This document shows positions 1-9,906 of a DNA stretch of 13,002 nt, in pieces. The notes under the pieces are model-generated. The model worked only from the letters and a program-made list of their open reading frames with translations, had not been told where the DNA came from and did no database searches. A program made the position numbers and the translations under genes. The DNA is taken from contig DATEFT010000943.1 in the NCBI GenBank assembly GCA_035280505.1, forward strand, positions 1 through 13,002. Reading direction: 5' to 3'. The stretch is from JAKEHZ01 sp035280505. GTDB taxonomy: Bacteria > Acidobacteriota > Blastocatellia > RBC074. Position 1 is the stretch's first letter; every line of letters starts with the position of its first letter.

Positions 1-1
1 T

Positions 2-856
2 TATGAAGAGATCCTCACGTTGGCGGAGGTCTTCGTCGGAATGGGGGTCAACAAGCTCCGCGTGACCGGCGGCGAGCCGATGATTCGGCGCGACGCCGAG
101 GAGTTGATCGCGCGGTTGGCCCGGATTGAAGGCATTAAAGATCTGGCTCTGACGACCAATGCGCACTTTCTCTCCGGGCGGGCCCGGGGACTGAAAGAGG
201 CCGGATTACAGCGAATTACGATCAGTCTCGATTCGCTGACGCCGGAACGATTTGCGCTCCTGACCGGGCGCAACGAATTGAAACAGGTGCTGGAAGGGAT
301 CGATGCGGCGCTCGAGGCCGGGCTCCGTCCGGTCAAGGTCAACTCGGTCATCATCCGCGGCATCAACGACGATCAGGTCGTGCGCTTCGCCGAGTTCGCC
401 CGGGCCAAGGGGCTCAGCGTGCGGTTCATCGAGTTCATGCCGCTCGACAACGGGAAGCTCTGGCGAGCCGAGATGGTGGTTCCGGGCGAGGAGCTGCGGC
501 GCCGCATTCACGACGTCTATCCGCTCGTCAGGATCGAACCCACCAACCCCAGCGAGACCGCCCGGCGGTGGGCTTTTGCCGACGGCGCGCCGGGCGAAAT
601 CGGATTCATTAACCCGGTCACCCAGCCGTTTTGCGGTCATTGCAGCCGGATTCGCTTGACCGCGGATGGGATGATTCGGACCTGTCTGTTCTCAACAGTT
701 GAACACAATCTTAAAAGACTGTTGCGCAACGGGGCCACGCGCGAGGAGTTGGTCGATTTCATCCGCGCGACCGTGGAGAAGAAGGAAGACCGGCATCATA
801 TTAATGATCCGGAATTCGTTCAGCCCTTGCGGACCATGTCGTGTATCGGAGGATAG
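2..856 (+). CDS. moaA: GTP 3',8-cyclase MoaA (5' end outside the window)
   Basis: This radical-SAM enzyme starts molybdenum cofactor synthesis by converting GTP to 3',8-cyclo-GTP, which MoaC then turns into cPMP. The frame is open from base 2 (YEEILTLAEVF...), so the gene enters from the left. The TTG at 20 is internal and should not be used as the start. The N-terminal CX3CX2C radical-SAM cluster motif is therefore outside the window. Visible are the SAM-binding GGEP motif (residues 23-26 of the visible part), a conserved TNA segment, and the second [4Fe-4S] site C211-X2-C214-X13-C228 characteristic of MoaA. The protein ends in the C-terminal Gly-Gly (MSCIGG) needed for activity in the family. 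Both ends match known MoaA proteins and I see no frameshift. No other Mo-cofactor gene is in the window; thiC begins 217 bp downstream behind its own riboswitch. Confidence 0.96.
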   Translation, partial: YEEILTLAEVFVGMGVNKLRVTGGEPMIRRDAEELIARLARIEGIKDLALTTNAHFLSGRARGLKEAGLQRITISLDSLTPERFALLTGRNELKQVLEGIDAALEAGLRPVKVNSVIIRGINDDQVVRFAEFARAKGLSVRFIEFMPLDNGKLWRAEMVVPGEELRRRIHDVYPLVRIEPTNPSETARRWAFADGAPGEIGFINPVTQPFCGHCSRIRLTADGMIRTCLFSTVEHNLKRLLRNGATREELVDFIRATVEKKEDRHHINDPEFVQPLRTMSCIGG

Positions 857-932
857 TTGGCAAGTCTTAATGGCTCGGACCCGGGACCGGCGATCATTTT
901 AGTGGCCTTTCCCCGATCTACAGCTCAAAGTT

Positions 933-948
933 GCGGAATTTGTTCCGC
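933..948. repeat. Perfect inverted repeat between moaA and thiC
   Basis: GCGGAA-TTTG-TTCCGC is a 6-bp perfect stem with a 4-base spacer, 25 bp before the TPP riboswitch. It has no T-tract, so it is a poor intrinsic terminator. It could be an operator or part of the thiC promoter region, since an AT-rich stretch (TAAATAGGAATAAAAG) follows it. I could not place a convincing -35/-10 pair. Function unknown. Confidence 0.35.
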
Positions 949-972
949 GTAAATAGGAATAAAAGTTACACC

Positions 973-1067
973 TCTTTTCAGGGGAGCCGCAGTGAGTCGC
1001 GGCTGAGACTCCGTAATCCGGAGACCCTTAGAACCTGATACGGCTAATACCGTCGGAGGGAGAAAGG
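973..1067 (+). promoter_or_regulatory. TPP riboswitch (THI box) controlling thiC
   Basis: All conserved parts of a thiamine pyrophosphate riboswitch are present in order. GGGGAGCC opens P2 (985-990 pairs with 999-1004), followed by the pyrimidine-sensing CTGAGA turn (1003-1008). A short P3 follows (CTCCG 1009-1013 with CGGAG 1019-1023), then ACCCTTAGAACCTGAT. P5 is ACGG 1040-1043 with CCGT 1050-1053 around CTAATA, and the element ends with the GGAGGGA closing segment. P1 can form between TCTTTT-like bases at about 974-978 and GAAAG at 1062-1066. The 3' strand of P1 overlaps the thiC ribosome binding site, and there is no room for a terminator before the ATG at 1074. Ligand binding should therefore hide the site and block translation. 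The element class is certain; the mode of control is inferred from this geometry. Confidence 0.95.
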
Positions 1068-1068
1068 A
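1063..1068 (+). promoter_or_regulatory. thiC ribosome binding site inside riboswitch P1
   Basis: AAAGGA lies 5 bases before the thiC ATG at 1074. The same bases form the 3' strand of riboswitch stem P1, so access to this site depends on the TPP-bound or free state. Confidence 0.7.
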
Positions 1069-1073
1069 TCACA

Positions 1074-2990
<1,917 letters not shown>

Positions 2991-3014
2991 TCAACCTGTA
3001 TACTGCCGCGCTCG

Positions 3015-3040
3015 GCCGACCGTCGAGCCGGATGGTCGGC
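3015..3040 (+). terminator. Hairpin after thiC, possible weak terminator
   Basis: GCCGACC (3015-3021) pairs perfectly with GGTCGGC (3034-3040) across a 12-base loop, 24 bp after the thiC stop. Only TCTT follows before an A-run, so it would be a weak intrinsic terminator. Alternatively, it could sit in the tpx 5' leader: a TATACT hexamer at 2999-3004 resembles a -10 box, though no good -35 precedes it. Confidence 0.4.
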
Positions 3041-3073
3041 TCTTAAAAATTGATAAATATAAAGGAGAAACGA

Positions 3074-3580
3074 ATGGCGACAATTACTTTCAAGGGAAAT
3101 CCGATAACTTTGCTGGGCGAGGAAGTGAAGGCCGGTCAGCCCGCGCCTGATTTCAAGATGCAAAAATCCGCGGATCTGAGCGATTACACGCTTGCCACTT
3201 CGGCCGGCAAAACTCGAATTTTTCTGGCCATCCCTTCGCTCGACACCCCGGTCTGCGACGCCGAGACCCGGCGCTTTAATGAAGAGGCGGCCAAGATTCC
3301 CAATGTTGAAATTGTCTGCGTCAGCATGGATTTGCCCTTCGCCCAAAAACGATGGTGCGGCGCCGCCGGCGTCGAACATGTCCTGACGGTCAGCGATCAT
3401 CGTGACGCTTCGTTCGGCAAGAATTACGGCGTGCTGGTCAGCGGCGGACCGCTGGACCGTCTCCATGCGCGGGCCATCTTCGTCCTCGGACCCGACAACA
3501 AGGTTAAATACTCCGAGTATGTGAAGGAGATCGCCGAGCACCCCAATTACGAAGCCGCCATCGCCGCGGCCCAAGAGTAA
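3074..3580 (+). CDS. tpx: Thiol peroxidase Tpx (atypical 2-Cys peroxiredoxin)
   Basis: Tpx reduces hydrogen peroxide and lipid hydroperoxides using thioredoxin as electron donor. The 168-residue protein has the peroxidatic cysteine C61 in PSLDTPVCDAETRRFN and the resolving cysteine C95 in FAQKRWCGAAGVEHV. This spacing is typical of the Tpx class, where one disulfide forms within the monomer. The N-terminus (ITFKGNPITLLGEEVKAGQPAPDF) also matches the family. The ATG at 3074 is chosen because AAAGGAG lies at 3061-3067, six bases upstream; the TTG at 3050 lies before this site and is rejected. There is no signal peptide, so it is cytoplasmic, whereas E. coli Tpx was once described as periplasmic. 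It is 83 bp after thiC and convergent with a stress protein gene. Its own regulation is unclear. Confidence 0.96.
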   Translation: MATITFKGNPITLLGEEVKAGQPAPDFKMQKSADLSDYTLATSAGKTRIFLAIPSLDTPVCDAETRRFNEEAAKIPNVEIVCVSMDLPFAQKRWCGAAGVEHVLTVSDHRDASFGKNYGVLVSGGPLDRLHARAIFVLGPDNKVKYSEYVKEIAEHPNYEAAIAAAQE

Positions 3581-3586
3581 TTGCGG

Positions 3587-3672
3587 AAGTCTAGGCAGAT
3601 CGAAGAAAGTCCGGAAAAGTCGAGAGACTGGTTCTCCGACTTTTCCCGACCTTTTCCGACTTCTCTAGACTT
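3587..3672. terminator. Hairpin in nested inverted repeats between convergent tpx and usp
   Basis: The core hairpin runs 3613-3646. Ten bases at 3613-3622 (GGAAAAGTCG) pair with 3637-3646, then GAGA 3624-3627 pairs with TCTC 3633-3636 after one bulged A, with a CTGGT loop. An outer perfect 8-bp arm, AAGTCTAG (3587-3594) with CTAGACTT (3665-3672), encloses it and overlaps the usp stop codon. The downstream side also carries a roughly 10-bp periodic repeat of CGAC followed by T and C bases (3637-3666), which offers a second pairing partner. Position between two convergent stops suggests a bidirectional terminator. The T-tracts are interrupted, so efficiency is uncertain. Confidence 0.65.
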
Positions 3673-4114
3673 GATTGAGCGGGACGCAGACGACGGGGAT
3701 TCGCGAGGCCCGGATGATTTTTTCAGCGGTCGAACCGAAGAAGAGGTCTTCGATCGTGCCCTGTTGTTGACCGCGAATGCTCAAGACCATCATCTCGAAA
3801 TCGAGATCATTAGTGACCCGCAGGATTTCCGCGAAAGGTCTGCCGACCACCACCATCGTCTCCACCTGAATTTTGTCGGTTGAAATTCGTTGCGCGATCT
3901 CGGCCAGTCGCTCCTCTGCACGCTCCCGCAATTTTTCCAGGGCCTCATCGGCATTCGCGAACCCATCTTCGCTGAGGAGGGCGATGAAATCGGCATCGAT
4001 CACGTGCAGCAGACAGAGCTCCCCTTCGGACTCCAACAGCGAAAAGGCGAATTCCACCGCCCGCAGGGAGCCAAGAGAAAAATCGACGGGCACGAGGAGG
4101 TCTTTGCTCGGCAT
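3665..4114 (-). CDS. UspA-family universal stress protein
   Basis: This 149-residue single-domain Usp has the alpha/beta Rossmann-like pattern: strand 1 LLVPVDFS with the conserved Asp11, HVIDADF after strand 2, and METMVVVGRPFAEIL in the middle. It closes with LFFGSTAEKIIRASRIPVVCVP. Such proteins bind ATP or act as non-nucleotide stress factors. The G-2X-G-9X-G(S/T) phosphate loop is altered. Aligning back from G127-S128, the first two glycines fall on R114 and Q117 within IRGQQQG, so ATP binding may be weak or need a shifted loop. The start ATG at 4114 has AAAGGAAG about 6 bases upstream on the minus strand. The gene is convergent with tpx and divergent from the TPR gene. Its stop lies inside the outer arm of the intergenic inverted repeat. 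Family assignment is firm; the exact role is not known. Confidence 0.92.
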   Translation of the reverse strand: MPSKDLLVPVDFSLGSLRAVEFAFSLLESEGELCLLHVIDADFIALLSEDGFANADEALEKLRERAEERLAEIAQRISTDKIQVETMVVVGRPFAEILRVTNDLDFEMMVLSIRGQQQGTIEDLFFGSTAEKIIRASRIPVVCVPLNQV

Positions 4115-4132
4115 ATTTACTTCCTTTCACAA

Positions 4133-4138
4133 ATTATA
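4133..4138 (-). promoter_or_regulatory. Candidate -10 box for the usp gene
   Basis: The minus strand reads TATAAT, a perfect -10 hexamer, just upstream of the usp ribosome binding site. It would give a leader of only about 12 bases. No recognisable -35 lies 16-18 bases further up (ACTTTT is there), so support is partial. Confidence 0.35.
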
Positions 4139-4186
4139 AAGTCTATGGATTCAATAAAAGTATCTTCGTTCTCCGGTTGATACTAT

Positions 4187-4200
4187 TTAGCGCTCGCTAA
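4187..4200. repeat. Perfect palindromic site in the divergent region
   Basis: TTAGCG-CT-CGCTAA has two perfect 6-bp arms with a 2-base spacer, a typical size for an operator bound by a dimeric regulator. It lies between usp and the TPR gene and could serve either. No cognate regulator is encoded in the window. Confidence 0.4.
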
Positions 4201-4310
4201 CCCCGCTTCTGGAATTTATAATTATCCCCTCTAGTTTCGGCCTGCGGCTCTGGCCGATTCAGTGCTACCGGCAACAGAATAAACTATACGAATATTCGAG
4301 AACGGAGCAA

Positions 4311-4358
4311 ATGATGGAAGGAGGAGGTAAAATTCAGATACAATCAGACGCCGGTTGA
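4311..4358 (+). CDS. Possible 15-codon leader ORF
   Basis: ATG ATG at 4311/4314 opens a frame encoding MMEGGGKIQIQSDAG and ending TGA at 4356-4358. GGAG at 4304-4307 is 3 or 6 bases before the two ATGs, so translation is plausible. The stop lies in the 5' strand of the 4351-4393 hairpin, the arrangement expected for translation-coupled leader control. It is too short for coding statistics and no regulatory codon run is evident, so it remains a weak candidate. Confidence 0.2.
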   Translation: MMEGGGKIQIQSDAG

Positions 4359-4393
4359 GCGGCCAACTTGCAAGTTTGGCCGAGCGCTCCCGG
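4351..4393 (+). repeat. Long imperfect hairpin upstream of the TPR gene
   Basis: The core is GGCCAACTTG (4361-4370) facing CAAGTTTGGCC (4371-4381), almost a perfect palindrome with one extra base on the right. Outer arms continue as GAGC 4357-4360 with GCTC 4386-4389 (four bases bulged) and CCGG 4351-4354 with CCGG 4390-4393. It ends 56 bp before the TPR start codon. The core could be an operator; as RNA the whole element would be a stable leader structure. Confidence 0.45.
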
Positions 4394-4449
4394 TGAGAGC
4401 CGAATAGTCCCAGCGGATGTGAATCGAGGTTGAGATTAAGGTAGGCGGA

Positions 4450-6192
4450 ATGCTCAAGAAATATATCGAATCTGGCGTTTTACTTGCAGTGCTCTCAATG
4501 GAGCCGCTGGCCGCCCCGGTCTGGCAGGCGCCACGCAGTCACCAGCCGGTCGAACTGAGCGGGACCAAACCGAAGCCCCGCAAGCCGGTGGCGCGTTACC
4601 AGCGGGATCCGGTTCGCCTGGTCAAGGAGTTCTATCTCGATAAGAGCCCGACCCGGCCGGCTTTCAACGTGGTCTATGCGGCCGAACAGGCGTTGAGCCC
4701 CGAGGGCTGGAGCAAACTCGACGAGAAGCAGCGCGCGGCCGTCTCCACGGCCTATGACGATCGGGTCGCTGAAATCATGAAGGACTGGGATCCGCAGACC
4801 ATCAAGCAGGTGCGGATCTTGAAGAGCGAGACCCTGGGCGATAAGGTGACGATGATGGTGTTGCGCGACCTGGATCTGATCCGGTTTACGCTGGTCCTGC
4901 GCGACGGAGCCTGGTTTATCGCCGAACATGAAATCTTCGATGATGCGCTGCCTGAATTCGCCGATGCCATTCACGCCGTTCTGCAGCCGGGGACCGGGCG
5001 CGGAATCGCCTACGAGATGCCCGATGAGGCCGCGCAGCAGTATGTCGACAACCTGATTGCCACGCAGGGTGAGAGCTCCTCGCTCCTGCTGCTCAAATAT
5101 CGGTTGTTCGTCTCCAACCAGATCGAGGAAGAACAGGCCAGATCCGCGGACCGATTGAGAGCCATTCTGACCGGTAAGAGCGAGACCGGCGGGGCGTCGC
5201 CCAAAGGTCAGCCGTCGGCGCCGCTGCCCCCGGATCGAGGGCTCGAGGTGTTGCAGAAGATCACGCTTCGCTGGCCGAATTTTGCGCCCGGACATCTGGC
5301 GCTGGCCTTCGACCTCTTGTACTGTGGTAATGGGGAGGCGGTCCTGGGTTCATCCAGCAAAGATGCCGAACTGGCGATCGCGCCGCTTCAGCGATACATC
5401 TCGCTGGTTCCGTACGATCCTCGACCGTGGCTCGACCTGGCCCACGCCTACGCGCTGTTGGAGAAGAATCCGGAGGCCGAAAAGGCTTTTCACGTCGCGA
5501 TCGAACGTGACCCGACCTACCTGGATCATCACCTGAGCCTCGTCAGCTTCCTGTTATCGACGGGGCAGTTGGAGAAGGCGAAGGTGGGGTTCCGGGAACT
5601 GCTCAAGATCAAGCCCAACCTGGATGACGTGTTCGAGGGGCTGAGCGATGAAGGGGGATTCGATCCGGAGTATGCGAAGGGGCTGGAGAGCCTGCTGCTG
5701 GCCTTCCCGAAGGAGTTGGCCGGCGACAAATCAGGCCTGATCCTGCTGGCCAGCGCCCAGGAGTCGCAGAACAAGGCGGCCGAGGCGGCCAAGACCATGC
5801 AGAGCGTGGTGGCCCTCAACGCCGAAGCGGACGATTACGAATACCTTTCGCAACTGTATCGGCGTCAGCAGCGATTCCCGGAAGCCTTGAACGCCGCCAA
5901 TCAGGCGCTCAAGTTGGACAGCAAGTTTGCGGGAGCCTATTTCGAGCGCGCCTGTTCACTGGCCCAACTCGGTCGCAACCGCGAGGCGCTCGCGACCCTC
6001 AAACAGTTGATGGATTTGGAAGGGGAGAATTTCTTCGATCTCGATGATCTCGATCTGCAACCGTTGGCCCACCTCCCGGAATTTAAAGCGGTCAAAGAGC
6101 GGATGCGAGCCGCGTCTCCGTTATCGGGTGAGAAGAAGACCGGACAGGAGCCGGATCAAAAGTGGGGGAAGGCAAAAAATGGCACACCCTAA
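4450..6192 (+). CDS. TPR protein, probably exported, with unrecognised N-terminal domain
   Basis: The 580-residue protein begins MLKK and then a mostly hydrophobic stretch to about residue 22 (VLLAVLS...PLAAP), suggesting a signal peptide or N-terminal anchor. The cleavage site is not clear-cut. Residues 50-185 form a compact alpha/beta region (YQRDPVRLVKEFY..., MVLRDLDLIRFTLVLRDGAWFIAEHE) that I do not recognise; the WFIAEHEIFDD segment recalls NTF2-like or MlaC-like folds. From about 270 onward are TPR-type helical repeats: roughly 275-320 (interrupted), 323-356, 357-390, 428-459, 462-491 and 494-525. A cap with LPEFKAVKERM follows. Repeats of this kind mediate protein contacts. The ATG at 4450 has AAGG at 4438-4441 upstream. 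The same reading frame continues, after its stop, into clpS 84 bp later, but nothing ties their functions. Specific role unknown. Confidence 0.8.
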   Translation: MLKKYIESGVLLAVLSMEPLAAPVWQAPRSHQPVELSGTKPKPRKPVARYQRDPVRLVKEFYLDKSPTRPAFNVVYAAEQALSPEGWSKLDEKQRAAVSTAYDDRVAEIMKDWDPQTIKQVRILKSETLGDKVTMMVLRDLDLIRFTLVLRDGAWFIAEHEIFDDALPEFADAIHAVLQPGTGRGIAYEMPDEAAQQYVDNLIATQGESSSLLLLKYRLFVSNQIEEEQARSADRLRAILTGKSETGGASPKGQPSAPLPPDRGLEVLQKITLRWPNFAPGHLALAFDLLYCGNGEAVLGSSSKDAELAIAPLQRYISLVPYDPRPWLDLAHAYALLEKNPEAEKAFHVAIERDPTYLDHHLSLVSFLLSTGQLEKAKVGFRELLKIKPNLDDVFEGLSDEGGFDPEYAKGLESLLLAFPKELAGDKSGLILLASAQESQNKAAEAAKTMQSVVALNAEADDYEYLSQLYRRQQRFPEALNAANQALKLDSKFAGAYFERACSLAQLGRNREALATLKQLMDLEGENFFDLDDLDLQPLAHLPEFKAVKERMRAASPLSGEKKTGQEPDQKWGKAKNGTP

Positions 6193-6276
6193 ACGGGTGA
6201 ATGGGGAGCGCGCAGTCTGCTAGCATCCGGCGGCGAGGCGCAACAGGACGCCACGCCCGGTGTGGGCATCGATTCT

Positions 6277-6591
6277 ATGCCGAATTACGATCCCGAACTC
6301 GATGATGCCGTAGTCACTAAGAGTAAGCAGAAGGCGAAAAAACCTCCTCTGTTTAAGGTGTTATTGCACAATGATAACTATACGACGCGAGATTTCGTCG
6401 TCTTCGTCTTAATTAATATTTTTCATCATTCCGAAAACGATGCGGTACGCATCATGTTGCAGGTTCACAATCAGGGCATTGGCGTCGCCGGCGTTTATAC
6501 ATACGAGATCGCCGAGACGAAAGTCGCGCAAGTCATGGCGCTCGCACACGAGCATGAGTTTCCGCTACTATGCACCATGGAGGAAGAGTAG
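6277..6591 (+). CDS. clpS: ClpS, N-degron adaptor of ClpAP
   Basis: ClpS carries proteins with destabilising N-terminal residues to ClpA for degradation by ClpAP. The protein has the family core: KVLLHNDNYT (substrate-pocket N32 and D33), LQVHNQG (H64, equivalent to E. coli H66), GVYTYEIAETKV and PLLCTMEEE. At the gatekeeper position of E. coli Met40 it has Arg38 (NYTTRDF), and the second Asp of NDD is Asn34. A flexible Lys-rich N-terminal tail precedes the core, as needed for engaging ClpA. The start is uncertain. ATG at 6277 (104 residues) fits family length best, but no ribosome binding site is visible; GTG at 6262 would add five residues. The gene is AT-richer than its neighbours and sits 42 bp before clpA, so the pair is almost surely one operon. 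Confidence 0.95.
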   Translation: MPNYDPELDDAVVTKSKQKAKKPPLFKVLLHNDNYTTRDFVVFVLINIFHHSENDAVRIMLQVHNQGIGVAGVYTYEIAETKVAQVMALAHEHEFPLLCTMEEE

Positions 6592-6633
6592 AACAAACTT
6601 CAACGGTGATCAGTAGATCTTAACCACTGCTTT

Positions 6634-8913
<2,280 letters not shown>

Positions 8914-8931
8914 ATAGACCAGGATCGAAAG

Positions 8932-8978
8932 GCTCGAGGCGCGGCTGGAGTTATTGCTGATCGACTGCTGCCTCGAGC
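8932..8978 (+). repeat. Perfect 9-bp inverted repeat just after clpA
   Basis: GCTCGAGGC (8932-8940) pairs perfectly with GCCTCGAGC (8970-8978) across 29 bases, starting 18 bp after the clpA stop. No T-tract follows, so it may protect the mRNA end or aid termination with another factor rather than act as an intrinsic terminator. Confidence 0.5.
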
Positions 8979-9068
8979 TGCCAGGTGCTGACGCCAGGCC
9001 TTCACGGACCGGACCCCTCCATAGATTCTCCGCATCCCACCTGCTAATTGCTTCTAATGAAATGAGCC

Positions 9069-9119
9069 GGAAAAGTGCTCGATCTCAGCGCAACTGAAAA
9101 TTTATTTGAGCATTTTGCC
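9069..9119 (+). repeat. 12-bp inverted repeat with nested hairpin
   Basis: GGAAAAGTGCTC (9069-9080) faces GAGCATTTTGCC (9108-9119): ten Watson-Crick pairs, one G-U and one mismatch. The 27-base loop holds a second small stem, TCAG (9085-9088) with CTGA (9094-9097). This looks like a branched RNA element or a decayed repeat; function unknown. Confidence 0.4.
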
Positions 9120-9142
9120 TTCCGGTCTCGTTCTTTCCCTGG

Positions 9143-9172
9143 AACTGACGGTCTTTGAGACGGTCTTCAGTT
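9143..9172 (+). terminator. Two-part hairpin, possible terminator
   Basis: AACTGA (9143-9148) pairs with TCAGTT (9167-9172), and inside it GTCT (9151-9154) pairs with AGAC (9158-9161) around a TTG loop. GTATTTAA follows, a weak T-rich tail. It lies 79 bp before the zinc-ribbon gene and could end clpA-side transcription. Confidence 0.4.
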
Positions 9173-9191
9173 GTATTTAACTTAGACGGGG

Positions 9192-9220
9192 TTGTCGCCT
9201 CTGGAGGTTCGTGGTAAGGT
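9192..9220 (+). promoter_or_regulatory. Candidate promoter of the first zinc-ribbon gene
   Basis: TTGTCG (9192-9197) and TAAGGT (9215-9220) are separated by exactly 17 bases, and TGG before the second box forms an extended -10. Both boxes are imperfect. The start would be about 25 bases before the ATG at 9251, leaving room for the AGGAGG site at 9240-9245. Confidence 0.4.
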
Positions 9221-9250
9221 TCGCGAATCAAATTGACCTAGGAGGCGCGT

Positions 9251-9748
9251 ATGTTCTGCCCTCGGTGCGGTGCACAAAACAAAGCAGAGCAAAAGTATTG
9301 CCGCCAGTGTGGTCTGTCGCTCTCGGCAGTGAAGCTGGCTCTGGAGGGGACGGTTGACGAGGTCGCCGTTACGATAGAGAAAGATTTCGACCGCTTGACC
9401 AGCGGCGTCATGGCGCTGGTGATCTTCATGGTAGTGGCCCTGGTGAGCGGCTTCTTCTCGAGCGTCAATGCCGCGATCAATCTGATCCTCGGGTTCTTGA
9501 TTGCCGGCCCGCTCATTTATCGAGGGATCAAACGCGTTCAGGGCTCGATCAGATCGATGGTCGCCAGGGAAGAATCGCAGAAGCGTGTAAAAGAGCTGGC
9601 CCGTCACGAGACCCCGGACCTGTCGAATGTGACCTCCACCTGGCAACTTTCCGTTCGCGATACGGATCCGCTCCGGGCGTCGCAACTCCCTAACCCCGTT
9701 ACTGAACACCCCACTTTCGATCTGAAGACCCCACTGGCGGGCAGCTAG
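9251..9748 (+). CDS. Small zinc-ribbon protein with two membrane segments
   Basis: The 165-residue protein opens with a zinc ribbon of four cysteines, C3-X2-C6 and C17-X2-C20 (MFCPRCG...YCRQCGLSL). After a charged helix (about 33-50), two hydrophobic segments at about 51-70 and 73-91 should cross the membrane as a hairpin, with the ribbon probably cytoplasmic. A basic segment RGIKRVQGSIR follows, then a polar tail rich in Pro and Thr. The tail contains VTEHPT (150-155), also present in variant form (VTEDET) in the larger zinc-ribbon protein downstream. The ATG has AGGAGG at 9240-9245, five bases upstream. I do not recognise a named family and assign no function; sensor or scaffold roles are possible. 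It precedes the DHH gene by 158 bp and may have its own promoter. Confidence 0.8.
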   Translation: MFCPRCGAQNKAEQKYCRQCGLSLSAVKLALEGTVDEVAVTIEKDFDRLTSGVMALVIFMVVALVSGFFSSVNAAINLILGFLIAGPLIYRGIKRVQGSIRSMVAREESQKRVKELARHETPDLSNVTSTWQLSVRDTDPLRASQLPNPVTEHPTFDLKTPLAGS

Positions 9749-9797
9749 AGATCGGTTGTCAGGATCACGCAGCGACCTGGATCGGCGCGCCGCCTAC

Positions 9798-9826
9798 TTG
9801 CATTGGGCGTGCTGAGGGCTTAATCT
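9798..9826 (+). promoter_or_regulatory. Candidate promoter of the DHH-queF unit
   Basis: TTGCAT (9798-9803) and TAATCT (9821-9826) are 17 bases apart, each matching consensus at three of six positions. The leader would be about 75 bases and includes a small stem GGC-TTCA-GCC near 9840. Support is spacing only. Confidence 0.25.
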
Positions 9827-9906
9827 AAAAGGTACTTCGGCTTCAGCCTAGCCCAGTAGGTTACCAATGGAAGCGAGACCAACTTCAGCAACGATGAAAA
9901 GGATCA

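Larger units (their letters stand above)
4115..4449. other. 335-bp divergent intergenic region, usp to TPR gene
   Basis: This is AT-richer than its surroundings and should contain the promoters of two divergent genes. Besides the separately listed items it has a plus-strand TATAAT at 4217-4222 without a matching -35. It also has a small hairpin TCGGCC (4237-4242) with GGCCGA (4252-4257), and TACAAT at 4338-4343, a possible -10 for the TPR gene. No tRNA or known RNA family was recognised. Confidence 0.6.
8914..9250. other. 337-bp intergenic region after clpA with several hairpins
   Basis: No credible gene is present in either strand. Three separate inverted repeats (listed individually) are spread over it, with an AT-rich patch at about 9096-9107. 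The last 60 bases hold a promoter candidate and the ribosome binding site of the next gene. I recognise no tRNA or known RNA family. Confidence 0.7.

Noticed and set aside
3050..3073. TTG at 3050 as the tpx start
   Set aside because: The strong AAAGGAG site at 3061-3067 lies downstream of it and points to ATG 3074, which also matches the family N-terminus.
4217..4222. Perfect TATAAT on the plus strand as promoter of the TPR gene
   Set aside because: No -35 box at 16-18 bases and a leader of about 220 bases; the AT-rich patch is nearly palindromic, so I do not call it a promoter.
6262..6276. GTG at 6262 as the clpS start
   Set aside because: It adds five residues not expected in the family and has no better ribosome binding site than ATG 6277, though it cannot be excluded.
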